Positions 1-6,387 of a DNA stretch of 15,119 bases are shown here, piece by piece. The DNA lies in NCBI GenBank assembly GCA_013361745.1, contig JABFXM010000244.1:1-15119 (forward strand), given 5' to 3'. How positions within the stretch are numbered: position 1 is the stretch's first letter; each line of letters starts with the position of its first letter. The notes beneath the pieces were generated by a model, which saw only the letters and a program-made list of their open reading frames with translations, was not told the DNA's origin and searched no databases. Made by a program: the position numbers and the translations under genes. This DNA is from Gemmatimonadaceae bacterium. GTDB taxonomy: Bacteria; Gemmatimonadota; Gemmatimonadetes; Gemmatimonadales; Gemmatimonadaceae.

Positions 1-314
1 AGCGCATCGCGTCCGGCGACGACGGCGAGGTCGAGACGCGCGCATTCCTCCACGACGCGGTCCACCGCCTCCGCCGCGGTGACGCCGGTCCCGTGATCGA
101 AGGTCGCGACCGCGGCGACGCGTTCCGGGGCGAGCCGCGCGAAGGCGGCGAGAAGCACCATCGAATCGCGTCCGCCCGAGACCGCGAGCACGAGCCGTGC
201 GTCCACGTCGAGCGCATCGACGCAGCCGCGAACCGCGCGGTCGACCGCGGAGGAATCCGCCGTCGCGGTGAACGGCGCGGTGAGGGTCAGCGTGCGGGCT
301 TCGCCCATCGTCAT
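1..314 (-). CDS. tilS: tRNA(Ile)-lysidine synthase, N-terminal part (runs off window)
   Basis: About 104 N-terminal residues are visible; the gene continues past the left edge. The translation carries LAVSGGRDSMVLL with the PP-loop SGGxDS at residues 46-51, followed about 25 residues later by FDHGTG, equivalent to the DHG segment after the PP-loop in TilS. TilS uses ATP to attach lysine to C34 of tRNA-Ile(CAU), changing its decoding from Met to Ile; it is cytoplasmic and usually essential. Two in-frame ATGs occur, at 314 and 308. I took the outer one, but neither has a clear Shine-Dalgarno, so the choice is open. It is transcribed divergently from the small membrane-protein gene at 416. Other PP-loop ATPases (TtcA, GuaA type) are possible, but the SGGRDS context fits TilS best. 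Confidence 0.8.
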   Translation of the reverse strand, partial: MTMGEARTLTLTAPFTATADSSAVDRAVRGCVDALDVDARLVLAVSGGRDSMVLLAAFARLAPERVAAVATFDHGTGVTAAEAVDRVVEECARLDLAVVAGRDA

Positions 315-376
315 GGCGGAAATCTAGGCCGCACGGAGCGGCGGCGCGCCTCTGGCGTGCGTCACAGCGGGCGTTG

Positions 377-382
377 TATGAT
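377..382 (+). promoter_or_regulatory. Possible -10 box for the small membrane-protein gene
   Basis: TATGAT matches five of six bases of the sigma-70 -10 consensus in an otherwise GC-rich gap between two divergent genes. It would place the transcript start about 27 bases before the TTG start at 416. No convincing -35 is present at 16-18 bases upstream, so this is a suggestion only. Confidence 0.35.
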
Positions 383-403
383 TCGCTCTGTCGAACTCCA
401 CCC

Positions 404-408
404 GAGGA
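404..408 (+). promoter_or_regulatory. Shine-Dalgarno deciding a TTG start
   Basis: GAGGA lies seven bases before the TTG at 416. It favours that codon over the in-frame TTG at 374, which has no such site and would add 14 residues of unlike composition. Confidence 0.6.
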
Positions 409-415
409 CTTACGC

Positions 416-634
416 TTGGAAACGCACGGACCGCTCGGTACGATCTGGGTCGGCATCGGCCTGATCGCCTTCTACATCGCCCTGACGTGGGTGAACCTGC
501 TGCTCGGTCACTTCCTGACCCCGCTGTTCATCATCCCGCTCACCTGGGTGATGGACGCGTTCAAGCGCCGGAGCGACGAGCGCGACGCCGACGCCCGGAT
601 GGAGACCCCGACGAAGACCACCGTCGGCGCCTGA
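416..634 (+). CDS. Small hypothetical membrane protein (72 aa, TTG start)
   Basis: I do not recognise a family. The protein begins METHGPLGTIWVGIG and holds one long or two short hydrophobic segments: about residues 9-28 (IWVGIGLIAFYIALTWVNLL) and, after a Gly-His break, about 31-45 (LTPLFIIPLTWVM). A charged tail rich in Arg, Asp and Glu (FKRRSDERDADAR) and a short Thr-rich end follow. By the positive-inside rule the charged C-terminus is probably cytoplasmic. The TTG start is chosen for the well-spaced GAGGA. The gene stands alone, divergent from tilS, with a terminator-like hairpin about 28 bases past its stop, so it appears to be its own transcription unit. The hydrophobic profile and its own expression signals argue for a real gene, but its function is unknown. 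Confidence 0.65.
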   Translation: METHGPLGTIWVGIGLIAFYIALTWVNLLLGHFLTPLFIIPLTWVMDAFKRRSDERDADARMETPTKTTVGA

Positions 635-661
635 GCGGCCGGCCGGGCGTGCGGTTCGCGG

Positions 662-701
662 GCGGGACAGGGTTGCACGCCCTCGTCCCGCTCGTCGTTT
701 T
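662..701 (+). terminator. Rho-independent terminator after the small membrane-protein gene
   Basis: GCGGGACAGGG (662-672) pairs with CCCTCGTCCCGC (680-691), giving 7 + 4 base pairs around one bulged base and a 7-base loop. A TTTT run follows at 698-701. It lies 28 bases after the TGA at 634. Confidence 0.65.
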
Positions 702-735
702 CCAGCGGGCGTCAGGGTTCCGTCAGCCACAGGCG

Positions 736-801
736 GACCCCTGACCCCCGACCCCCGACCCCTGATCCCTGCGCAAGCCCGACCCCTGACTCCTGAACCC
801 T
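736..801 (+). repeat. Heptamer repeat array (GACCCCT type) abutting the lemA start
   Basis: Five consecutive 7-base units (GACCCCT, GACCCCC, GACCCCC, GACCCCT, GATCCCT) occupy 736-770. A ten-base interruption follows, then three more units (GACCCCT, GACTCCT, GAACCCT) at 781-801. The last unit ends one base before the lemA GTG. It is not coding, and nothing in it resembles a Shine-Dalgarno on the plus strand; its complement, AGGGGTC, does. Confidence 0.8.
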
Positions 802-1380
802 GTGACGATTCTCCTCCTGCTCATCGTCGTCGCGATCGTCGGCTGGGTGATCCTCGCGCGCAACGGGCTCGTCGCCCAGAAGCATCAGGTCGGAAATGCG
901 TGGCGTCAGATCGACGTGCAGCTGAAGCGCCGCCACGACCTGATCCCGAATCTCGTCGCGAGCGTGAAGGGCGCGATGCAGCACGAGCGCGACACCCTCG
1001 AGCGCGTGATCGCCGCGCGCAACCAGGCGATCGCGGCGCAGCAGGGCGGCAACGTCGGGTCGACCGCGGCGGCCGAGGCGCAGCTCGGCGGCGCGCTCGG
1101 CAAGCTCCTCGCCGTGGTCGAGGCGTACCCGGACCTCAAGGCGAACGCCAACGTCGCCGCGCTGCAGGAGGAGCTCGCGTCCACCGAGAACAAGATCGGT
1201 TTCGCGCGCCAGCTCTACAACGACACGGCCACGCAGTACAACATCCGCCAGCAGCAGTTCCCGGCGAACCTCGTCGCCGGGCTCGCCGGCGCGTCGCCGG
1301 TGGACCTCTGGGAGATCGAGGACGCCGGCGAGCGCTCGAACCCGGCGGTGGACCTCACGCTCTCGCCGCCCGCGCGTTAG
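802..1380 (+). CDS. lemA: LemA family membrane-anchored protein
   Basis: 192 residues, the usual LemA length. A single N-terminal hydrophobic helix (about residues 2-20, TILLLLIVVAIVGWVIL) is followed by the family's signature, N-AW-QIDVQLKRRHDLIPNLV, at about residues 31-52. The rest is a helical-bundle domain ending with the conserved segment around QFPANLVAGLAG. The known topology is a short outside N-terminus, one helix, and a large soluble helical domain; the biochemical role is poorly defined. LemA genes often sit next to HtpX-type M48 proteases, as here with a 15-base gap. The start is GTG, directly after a heptamer array and without a Shine-Dalgarno, so translation may depend on a leaderless or unstructured start. 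The TAG stop lies inside a CGTTAGGC octamer. Confidence 0.9.
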   Translation: MTILLLLIVVAIVGWVILARNGLVAQKHQVGNAWRQIDVQLKRRHDLIPNLVASVKGAMQHERDTLERVIAARNQAIAAQQGGNVGSTAAAEAQLGGALGKLLAVVEAYPDLKANANVAALQEELASTENKIGFARQLYNDTATQYNIRQQQFPANLVAGLAGASPVDLWEIEDAGERSNPAVDLTLSPPAR

Positions 1381-1382
1381 GC
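1375..1382 (+). repeat. CGTTAGGC octamer (first of six in the window)
   Basis: The same octamer occurs at 1375-1382, 2808-2815, 3391-3398 and 4816-4823 on the plus strand, and at 10321-10328 and 14087-14094 on the minus strand. Five of the six are preceded by C (CCGTTAGGC). Every copy reads in the direction of transcription of its gene or neighbours. Here, and at recJ, it contains the TAG stop codon. Confidence 0.7.
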
Positions 1383-1395
1383 GGCCGCGACTCGC

Positions 1396-2448
1396 GTGTC
1401 CGACGCGGTCGACATCTTCTCGCAGCAGGCGTCGAACCGGCGCCGCTCGCGGCTGCTCGTCGTCGTCTTCATCGCCTTCTTCGCCTGGCTCGGCTTCGGC
1501 GGCGACTACATCGCCTACGAGTACACGCGCCTCGGATCGGCGCGCGGGTATCATCACGTCTTCCCCTGGATCGGGCTCCTGCTCACCGCTGTCGGCATCG
1601 GCATCGCGTGGTGGGGCTGGACGACCGGTCCGCAGCGCGTGCTCGCCGCCGCGGGCGCGCGCGAGGTGCTCGATCCGCGGACCGACCGCGAACGCGTGCT
1701 CGTCGACTGCGTCGAGGAGATGGCGATCGCGAGCGGGCTCCCGAAACCGCGCATCTGGATCGTCCCTGACGACGATCCGAACGCCTTCGCGACCGGCCAC
1801 GACGAGCGCGACGCGAACATCGCGGTCACGGCGGGACTCCTCGCCACGCTCTCGCGTGACGAGCTCCAGGCGGTGATCGGCCACGAGATGGGGCACGTGA
1901 AGAACCACGACGTGCAGCTGATGACCCTTCTCGCGGGACTGGTGGGAGCCATCGCACTCGTCGCCGACGGGATGAGCCGGCGCGGCGTCGTGCGCGTCGG
2001 CGGCGGTGGGAGCGGAAGCCGCGGCGATCGCAACCGCGGCGGTGGCGGCGGCGGGGGCCCGCTGCTGGTGATCCTGCTCATCGTCTACATCGTCAGCTGG
2101 ATCCTCGCGCCGATCCTCAGCCGCGTGCTCGCGGCGTGGGTCAGTCGCGGACGCGAGTATCTCGCCGACAGCATGAGCGCGCAGTTCACGCGCAATCCGA
2201 TGGCGCTCGCGGGCGCGCTCGAGAAGATCGGCGCGGCCGTGGCGCCGACGAAGTCGGTGAAGCAGTCGTTCGCCCACCTCTGCATCGCCGACCCGGCGGG
2301 GCGGGCGGTGAACTCCCGCGAGGGCGGCGTCGCCGACCTTCTCGCCACTCATCCACCACTCGCCCTGCGCATCTCGCGCCTGCGGGCGATGGGCTACCAG
2401 GAGCAGAAGCGCGCCGGCACCTTCGTCGCGCCAGTCACCACCACGTGA
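1396..2448 (+). CDS. M48 family zinc metalloprotease, HtpX-like
   Basis: 350 residues. Two hydrophobic segments near the N-terminus (about 19-36 and 55-74) precede the catalytic region. Zinc motif HEMGH is at 163-167, with the following KNHD as in HtpX. The third ligand, glutamate, is at 254 in SRGREYLAD. A membrane-like stretch follows HEXXH at about 175-190 and another at about 222-242. Between them lies a Gly/Arg/Ser-rich low-complexity linker (about 196-221), which is unusual. The C-terminal THPPLALRISRLR matches the conserved family end. HtpX proteases degrade misfolded inner-membrane proteins with the active site on the cytoplasmic side. The GTG start lies 15 bases after lemA, and the stop overlaps the next gene by four bases (GTGA), so the three genes are probably one operon with coupled translation. 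Confidence 0.9.
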   Translation: MSDAVDIFSQQASNRRRSRLLVVVFIAFFAWLGFGGDYIAYEYTRLGSARGYHHVFPWIGLLLTAVGIGIAWWGWTTGPQRVLAAAGAREVLDPRTDRERVLVDCVEEMAIASGLPKPRIWIVPDDDPNAFATGHDERDANIAVTAGLLATLSRDELQAVIGHEMGHVKNHDVQLMTLLAGLVGAIALVADGMSRRGVVRVGGGGSGSRGDRNRGGGGGGGPLLVILLIVYIVSWILAPILSRVLAAWVSRGREYLADSMSAQFTRNPMALAGALEKIGAAVAPTKSVKQSFAHLCIADPAGRAVNSREGGVADLLATHPPLALRISRLRAMGYQEQKRAGTFVAPVTTT

Positions 2449-2768
2449 TCGTCGTCGTCTCGCGCTTCCGCGTCGCGAACGGAATGGAGGAGTCAGTCCG
2501 TCGCGCCTTCATCGAGCGTCCGCACCGGGTGGACCGCGCCCCCGGCTTCCTCGGCGTCGAGGCCCTCACCGACCGTGAGGACCCGACCATCTTCTACCTC
2601 GTCACCCGCTGGACCGACGTCGAGTCCTTCGAGGAGTGGTACGGCAGCGACGAGCACCAGCGCTCGCACGCGCTCATCCCCGACGGACTGAAGCTCGACG
2701 CGGGATGGACCGCCGTGCGGTACCTGCTGCCGGTCGACTCCGAGGGCCATGAGGAGGAACTGCCATGA
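2445..2768 (+). CDS. Antibiotic biosynthesis monooxygenase (ABM) fold protein
   Basis: 107 residues. The N-terminal strand MIVVVSRFRV, the helix with ERPHRVDRAPGF, and the segment FYLVTRWTDVESFEEWYGS-EHQRSH at about 50-75 match the dimeric alpha+beta ferredoxin-like ABM fold. The fold is shared by YgiN-type quinol monooxygenases and IsdG-type heme-degrading enzymes. The pattern of His71/His75 after the WYGS motif is more like IsdG/HmoB proteins than YgiN, but I cannot assign a substrate. The start is GTG at 2445, overlapping the TGA of the M48 gene by four bases and implying translational coupling. The last residues (GHEEELP) reach into the first copy of the 44-bp repeat that follows. The longer reading frame reaching back to 2136 is the shadow frame of the protease gene and is not used. 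Confidence 0.8.
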   Translation: MIVVVSRFRVANGMEESVRRAFIERPHRVDRAPGFLGVEALTDREDPTIFYLVTRWTDVESFEEWYGSDEHQRSHALIPDGLKLDAGWTAVRYLLPVDSEGHEEELP

Positions 2769-2843
2769 GGCATGACCACGGGACACGAGGCTAGTGTCTG
2801 GAACTGCCGTTAGGCATGACCGGCGGACACGAGACTAGTGTCA
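2756..2843 (+). repeat. Tandem 44-bp imperfect direct repeat
   Basis: Copy 1 (2756-2799) and copy 2 (2800-2843) begin GGAACTGCC and end ACTAGTGTC or GCTAGTGTC plus one base. By direct alignment they differ at about seven of 44 positions. The first copy supplies the last codons and TGA of the ABM gene; the second is non-coding and contains CCGTTAGGC. Base composition is clearly less GC-rich than the flanking genes. Confidence 0.8.
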
Positions 2844-2888
2844 GCACTGCCCCCTGGCTTATGACTGAGAAGTCATGACACTAGCCTC
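2787..2888. repeat. Inverted copy of the repeat end (GAGGCTAGTGTC / GACACTAGCCTC)
   Basis: The 12 bases at 2787-2798 are the exact reverse complement of 2877-2888. The second tandem unit has a one-base variant of the same arm (GAGACTAGTGTC, 2831-2842). The element therefore combines direct and inverted copies. An ATG at 2889 lies right at its edge (CCTCATGCC, complement of the GGCATGAGG in unit 1). Confidence 0.7.
2861..2876. repeat. Small hairpin with GAGA tetraloop
   Basis: ATGACT-GAGA-AGTCAT is a perfect 6-bp stem with a GNRA-type loop on the plus strand. It sits 45 bases before the ATG at 2922. It lacks a T tract, so it is not a typical terminator. Confidence 0.5.
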
Positions 2889-2921
2889 ATGCCACGTGGC
2901 CGTCCCCCGCCCCGAGCCGCA

Positions 2922-5819
2922 ATGACGTTCCGCCCTGCGTTCCGCCAGTACGCCGTTCCCGCTCTCCTCGCCGCGCTCCTTCCCCTCCCGGCCCGAGCGC
3001 AGTTAGTCTGGCGCCCCGACGCCGACTGGCGCACGCTGCAGACCCCGCACTTCACGGTCGACTACCCGCGCGAGTACGCCGAGTGGGCGCGCGCGATGGC
3101 GGAGCGGCTCGAGTCGGTGCGCAGCGCCGTCGGGCGCGAGGTGGGCAGCCTGCCGCGCGGGCGCGTCACCGTGCTGGTCACCGATCCGCTCGCGGTCTCG
3201 AACGGCTCGGCGTGGCCGTTCATGACGTCGCCGTCGATCATCGTCTGGCCCACGCCACCGGATCCGCGCAGCTCGATCGGCGACGCGCGGAGCTGGCCGG
3301 AGATGCTCTCGGTGCACGAGTTCGCGCACGTCGCGCATCTCACGCGCCCAAGCCGGAATCCCACACAGGCATTCCTCGCGCGGCTCTCGCCGTTAGGCCT
3401 CGGACCGCTACCCCTCAAGTCGCCGCGGTGGGTGATCGAGGGCTACGCGACGTACGTCGAGGGACGTTTGACCGGGAGCGGGCGGCCGCATGGCGTGTGG
3501 CGGCCCGCGGTGCTGCGCCAGTGGGCTCTCGAGGGACGGCTGCCGACCTACGAGGAGCTGAGTGGCTGGGGCGAGTATCAGGGCGGGAGCTTCGCCTACC
3601 TCGGCGGCTCGGCGTTCCTCGAGTGGCTCGCCGCGCGTCGCGGGGACTCGACCCTCGTGCAGCTCTGGCGCCGGATGAGCGCGCGGAACGACCGGTCCTT
3701 CGACGCCGCCTTCGCGGGGCTCTACGGCGACTCCCCGCGCGTGCTCTACGGCCGCTTCACCGCCGAGCTCACGGGCAAGGCGCTCGAGATCGAGCGGACG
3801 CTCCGCGACTCGGGGCTCGTCGAGGGGACGCTCGTCCAGCACCTCTCGTGGACGACGGGCGACCCCGCGGTGTCCCCCGACGGAAAGCGCGTCGCCGTCG
3901 TGCTGCGCTCGAAGGAGCGGCCGGCGCGAGTCGTCGTCTGGCGGACCGCGGACGAGCCGCCCGATACCGCCGCCGCGACGCGCGCGCGACGCGCGGCACG
4001 ACGGGATCCCGAGGATGTCCCCGACATCCAGTTCTGGCCGCGGCCGAAGCGCGCGGTGGCGACCCTCGTCGCCGCGAACGGCTTCGCCTACGATCTCCCG
4101 CGCTTCATGCCCGACGGCGATCGTCTGCTGGTGGTCCGCTACGCGGTGCGCTCCGACGGCAGCGTCATCCCGGATCTCTTCGAGTGGAACGCGCGCCACG
4201 GCGGGGTGCGCCGCATCACGGACGGCGCCAACATTCGCGCCGCCGACCCCTCACCAGATGGCCGCAGCGCGGCGGCAATCCGCTGCCGCGGGGGCAGCTG
4301 CGACCTGGTGCGCGTCTCGCTGGGCACGGGCGCGATCGAGCTCCTCGCCGCGGGTTCGCCGACGCGCGCGTACACGCATCCGCGCTGGTCTCCGGACGGA
4401 CGCTCCATCGTCGCCAGCGTGTCGGACTCCGGCAGCTGGCGGCTCGTGCTCCGCGATTCGTCGGGTTCCATGCGCTATCTCGGCCCCGCGGATGGCGTGA
4501 ACCGCTACGATCCCGAGCTCACGCCTGACGGCCGCCTCCTTCATGTCTCCGAGGCGGGCGGCGTCCCGAACGTCGCGGTGCTCGACACCGCGAACGGCGC
4601 GACCCGCACGCTGACACGCGTCACCGGCGCCGCAGTCGCGCCCTCGCTCGGAGGCGGGAAGCAGGTCTGGTTTCTCGCGCTCCACGCCGCGGGCTACGAC
4701 GTCCGCCGCATCGCGCTCGATTCGGCGGCCGACGCGCATCCGATCGCCCTCGACGCGCGACTGACTCCCGCCGCGCCGACGCCGGTCGTCGCCGCCGACA
4801 CCTTCCACGCGGCGCCGTTAGGCAGCGACCGGCGTTATGGCCTCGGCGTCCGCGAGTATCGCATCCTCGGCGGCTACGCGCTCGCCGCGGACGGAAGGGA
4901 TGCGACGCTCGCCCTCTCGAGCACCGACAAGGTCGGGAGGCTGGGCTGGCTGGCGCAGGGTTCGCTCGGCTCGCGCTGGCGGCCGAGCGGCGCGTCGCTC
5001 GCGGCGGCGTGGCGGAGGGTCGCGATCCCGATCGAGGGCGAGATCTTCACGATGGCGCGTGAGGCTTCGCTGCAAAAACCGGCGGGGTTCACAGGCGCGG
5101 CGGACGACGTGCATCTCCGCGGCGCCACCGTCACGCTCGGGGGACCGCGCCATCTCGCCGGGGGCGAGTACGACGCCCGCGCCGGTGCGTCGGCGCAGCA
5201 GCTCGTCCTCCCGGGCGGCGGAGTGCATCCACGTCCGCTCGTCTTCGCGTCGATGGACGCGCGGCTCGTGCAGCGCGGCGAGGAACAGTTCGTCAGCGAG
5301 TCGTTCGTGGGCCGCGCCACGCTCGGTCGAGACGGCGCGACGGCAGGCAGCCAGTCCTTCAGCCGCGTCATCGCGACCGTCGCGCTCGCGGCCGGGTCGC
5401 CGGAGAGCTTCGCCCGCATCGAGGGGACGGCGGGGCGAGTGGCGGGTGGTGCGCCGTTCGAGCGCTTCGTCGTCGGAGGCGCGGAACCGTCCTTCGTCGG
5501 GCCGGCGACCGTCGATCAGTGGATCGCGATGCCCGCGCTCCCGTACGGGATGCTCCGCGGCTCGCGCTTCGCTTCGGCGCGCGCATCGCTCGGCGGCGAC
5601 GTGCTCTCGCCGTATTACTGGATCGGCACCGCCGCCGATCAGGGCAAATCGTTGGCGCACTGGAAGCGCGTCGTCGGTGTCGACGGGAGCATCGACGTGC
5701 CCTCCGTTCCCCTGCTGCGGCTCCCCGCGACCTCGGCGACGCTCGGCGTCGGGTACTCGCTCGACGCGCCGTGGCGGAAGAAGACGCGCGCGTACCTCGC
5801 GCTGCGCTACCGCCCCTGA
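2922..5819 (+). CDS. Exported peptidase-MA-like protein with TolB propeller and probable C-terminal barrel
   Basis: 965 residues from the ATG at 2922. Residues 1-26 form a signal peptide ending ARA before QLVW. A gluzincin-like domain follows, with HEFAH at 132-136 and the third ligand glutamate in WVIEGYATY (Glu173). From about 305 to 605 there are five TolB/PD40-type blades with the x-P-DGx motif (SPDGKRVAV, MPDGDRLLV, SPDGRSAAA, SPDGRSIVA, TPDGRLLHV). The last 300 or so residues alternate polar and hydrophobic positions and end in ALRYRP, suggesting an outer-membrane beta-barrel; this is inference. I know this arrangement as recurrent but functionally uncharacterised. An ATG at 2889 would add 11 residues but lies inside the repeat element, and neither start has a Shine-Dalgarno. 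Three TTA leucine codons occur, two within CGTTAGGC. The gene is convergent with doxX. Confidence 0.8.
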   Translation: MTFRPAFRQYAVPALLAALLPLPARAQLVWRPDADWRTLQTPHFTVDYPREYAEWARAMAERLESVRSAVGREVGSLPRGRVTVLVTDPLAVSNGSAWPFMTSPSIIVWPTPPDPRSSIGDARSWPEMLSVHEFAHVAHLTRPSRNPTQAFLARLSPLGLGPLPLKSPRWVIEGYATYVEGRLTGSGRPHGVWRPAVLRQWALEGRLPTYEELSGWGEYQGGSFAYLGGSAFLEWLAARRGDSTLVQLWRRMSARNDRSFDAAFAGLYGDSPRVLYGRFTAELTGKALEIERTLRDSGLVEGTLVQHLSWTTGDPAVSPDGKRVAVVLRSKERPARVVVWRTADEPPDTAAATRARRAARRDPEDVPDIQFWPRPKRAVATLVAANGFAYDLPRFMPDGDRLLVVRYAVRSDGSVIPDLFEWNARHGGVRRITDGANIRAADPSPDGRSAAAIRCRGGSCDLVRVSLGTGAIELLAAGSPTRAYTHPRWSPDGRSIVASVSDSGSWRLVLRDSSGSMRYLGPADGVNRYDPELTPDGRLLHVSEAGGVPNVAVLDTANGATRTLTRVTGAAVAPSLGGGKQVWFLALHAAGYDVRRIALDSAADAHPIALDARLTPAAPTPVVAADTFHAAPLGSDRRYGLGVREYRILGGYALAADGRDATLALSSTDKVGRLGWLAQGSLGSRWRPSGASLAAAWRRVAIPIEGEIFTMAREASLQKPAGFTGAADDVHLRGATVTLGGPRHLAGGEYDARAGASAQQLVLPGGGVHPRPLVFASMDARLVQRGEEQFVSESFVGRATLGRDGATAGSQSFSRVIATVALAAGSPESFARIEGTAGRVAGGAPFERFVVGGAEPSFVGPATVDQWIAMPALPYGMLRGSRFASARASLGGDVLSPYYWIGTAADQGKSLAHWKRVVGVDGSIDVPSVPLLRLPATSATLGVGYSLDAPWRKKTRAYLALRYRP

Positions 5820-5826
5820 GGGGCGG
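5810..5826. terminator. Hairpin across the stop codon between convergent genes
   Basis: CCGCCCC (5810-5816) and GGGGCGG (5820-5826) form a perfect 7-bp stem whose three-base loop is the TGA stop of the propeller gene. The DoxX gene ends 18 bases further on. There is no T tract on either side, so a terminator role is only suggested by position. Confidence 0.4.
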
Positions 5827-5844
5827 CAGCGCGCGCGTTCCGGG

Positions 5845-6267
5845 TCAGCCGGTCGTGACGGGCACCCGCTCCCGGTTCGCGTCGATGCTGAAGGCGCCGG
5901 CGCCGTTGAAGGCGAGGAAGAGGAAGATGAAGCAGTAGAGCACCGCCGGCTCGCCGTGATTGGCGATCGGATTGAGCCCGCCCATCCGGTAGTGCACCGT
6001 CCAGAACGCGTACGCCATCTCGCCGGCGAGGATGAAGGCGACCGGCCGGGTGACGAGACCGAGCACGATCAGCAATCCACCGAAGAACTCGAGCACTCCC
6101 GCGACGCCGAACATCGAGGCGAGCGGCGCGCCGCCGCCATTCGGTCCCACCCCGCCGAACCAGCCGAAGAGCTTCTGCGAGCCGTGCATCATGTAGATGA
6201 GGCCAGTCACGATGCGGAGGAGCGCCCAGGTCAGCCGCGCGAGCGACGGGTTGCGAAAGAAGCCCAT
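5845..6267 (-). CDS. DoxX family membrane protein
   Basis: 140 residues with four hydrophobic helices at about 12-28, 50-70, 73-92 and 107-125. The family signature is present as LRIVTGLIYMMHGSQKLFGWFGG near the N-terminus and LEFFGGLLIVLGLVTRPVA in the middle. DoxX-type proteins are small inner-membrane proteins. Some take part in thiosulfate:quinone oxidation or redox-stress complexes, but most have no assigned role, and nothing here points to a particular partner. The ATG start is supported by GGAG six bases upstream. A perfect 9-bp inverted repeat lies 25-49 bases before the start. It is convergent with the large exported protein on the plus strand. Confidence 0.88.
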   Translation of the reverse strand: MGFFRNPSLARLTWALLRIVTGLIYMMHGSQKLFGWFGGVGPNGGGAPLASMFGVAGVLEFFGGLLIVLGLVTRPVAFILAGEMAYAFWTVHYRMGGLNPIANHGEPAVLYCFIFLFLAFNGAGAFSIDANRERVPVTTG

Positions 6268-6291
6268 GTGTCTCTCCAGCGTGGGTGAGGT

Positions 6292-6316
6292 CGCGACGCT
6301 GGAATGAAGCGTCGCG
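6292..6316. promoter_or_regulatory. Operator-like inverted repeat upstream of doxX
   Basis: CGCGACGCT (6292-6300) and AGCGTCGCG (6308-6316) are perfect 9-base inverted arms around a 7-base spacer, in the leader or promoter region of the DoxX gene. A second, weaker dyad (CGGAAA ... TTTCCG) lies at 6318-6335. It may be a repressor site or an mRNA hairpin; no regulator is encoded beside it. Confidence 0.45.
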
Positions 6317-6362
6317 CCGGAAATCGAATTTTCCGACGCGACAAGACTACACGTTCGAGCCG

Positions 6363-6380
6363 GGCGCGCCAGAGCGCGCC
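6363..6380 (-). terminator. Hairpin after the Ig-like lipoprotein gene
   Basis: GGCGCGC-CAGA-GCGCGCC forms a 7-bp stem with a 4-base loop, 8 bases past the stop at 6388 on the minus strand. No T run follows, so it is a stem-loop that may slow or protect rather than a classical terminator. Confidence 0.35.
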
Positions 6381-6387
6381 GCGATCG

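Noticed and set aside
93..464. 123-residue plus-strand frame at the left edge
   Set aside because: It is antisense to the tilS PP-loop region and lacks hydrophobic or motif-like features.
712..2352. 546-residue minus-strand reading frame opposite lemA and the M48 gene
   Set aside because: It is antisense to two well-recognised genes and has a monotonous Arg/Asp/Glu/Ala/His composition typical of GC-rich shadow frames; no motif is seen.
3083..4528. 481-residue plus-strand frame inside the propeller gene
   Set aside because: It lies in the +2 frame of a gene with clear domains, and its sequence is arginine/alanine-rich without family motifs.
4837..6288. 483-residue plus-strand frame across the end of the propeller gene and the DoxX gene
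   Set aside because: It overlaps two genes with recognised products, one on the opposite strand, and is Ser/Arg-rich shadow sequence.
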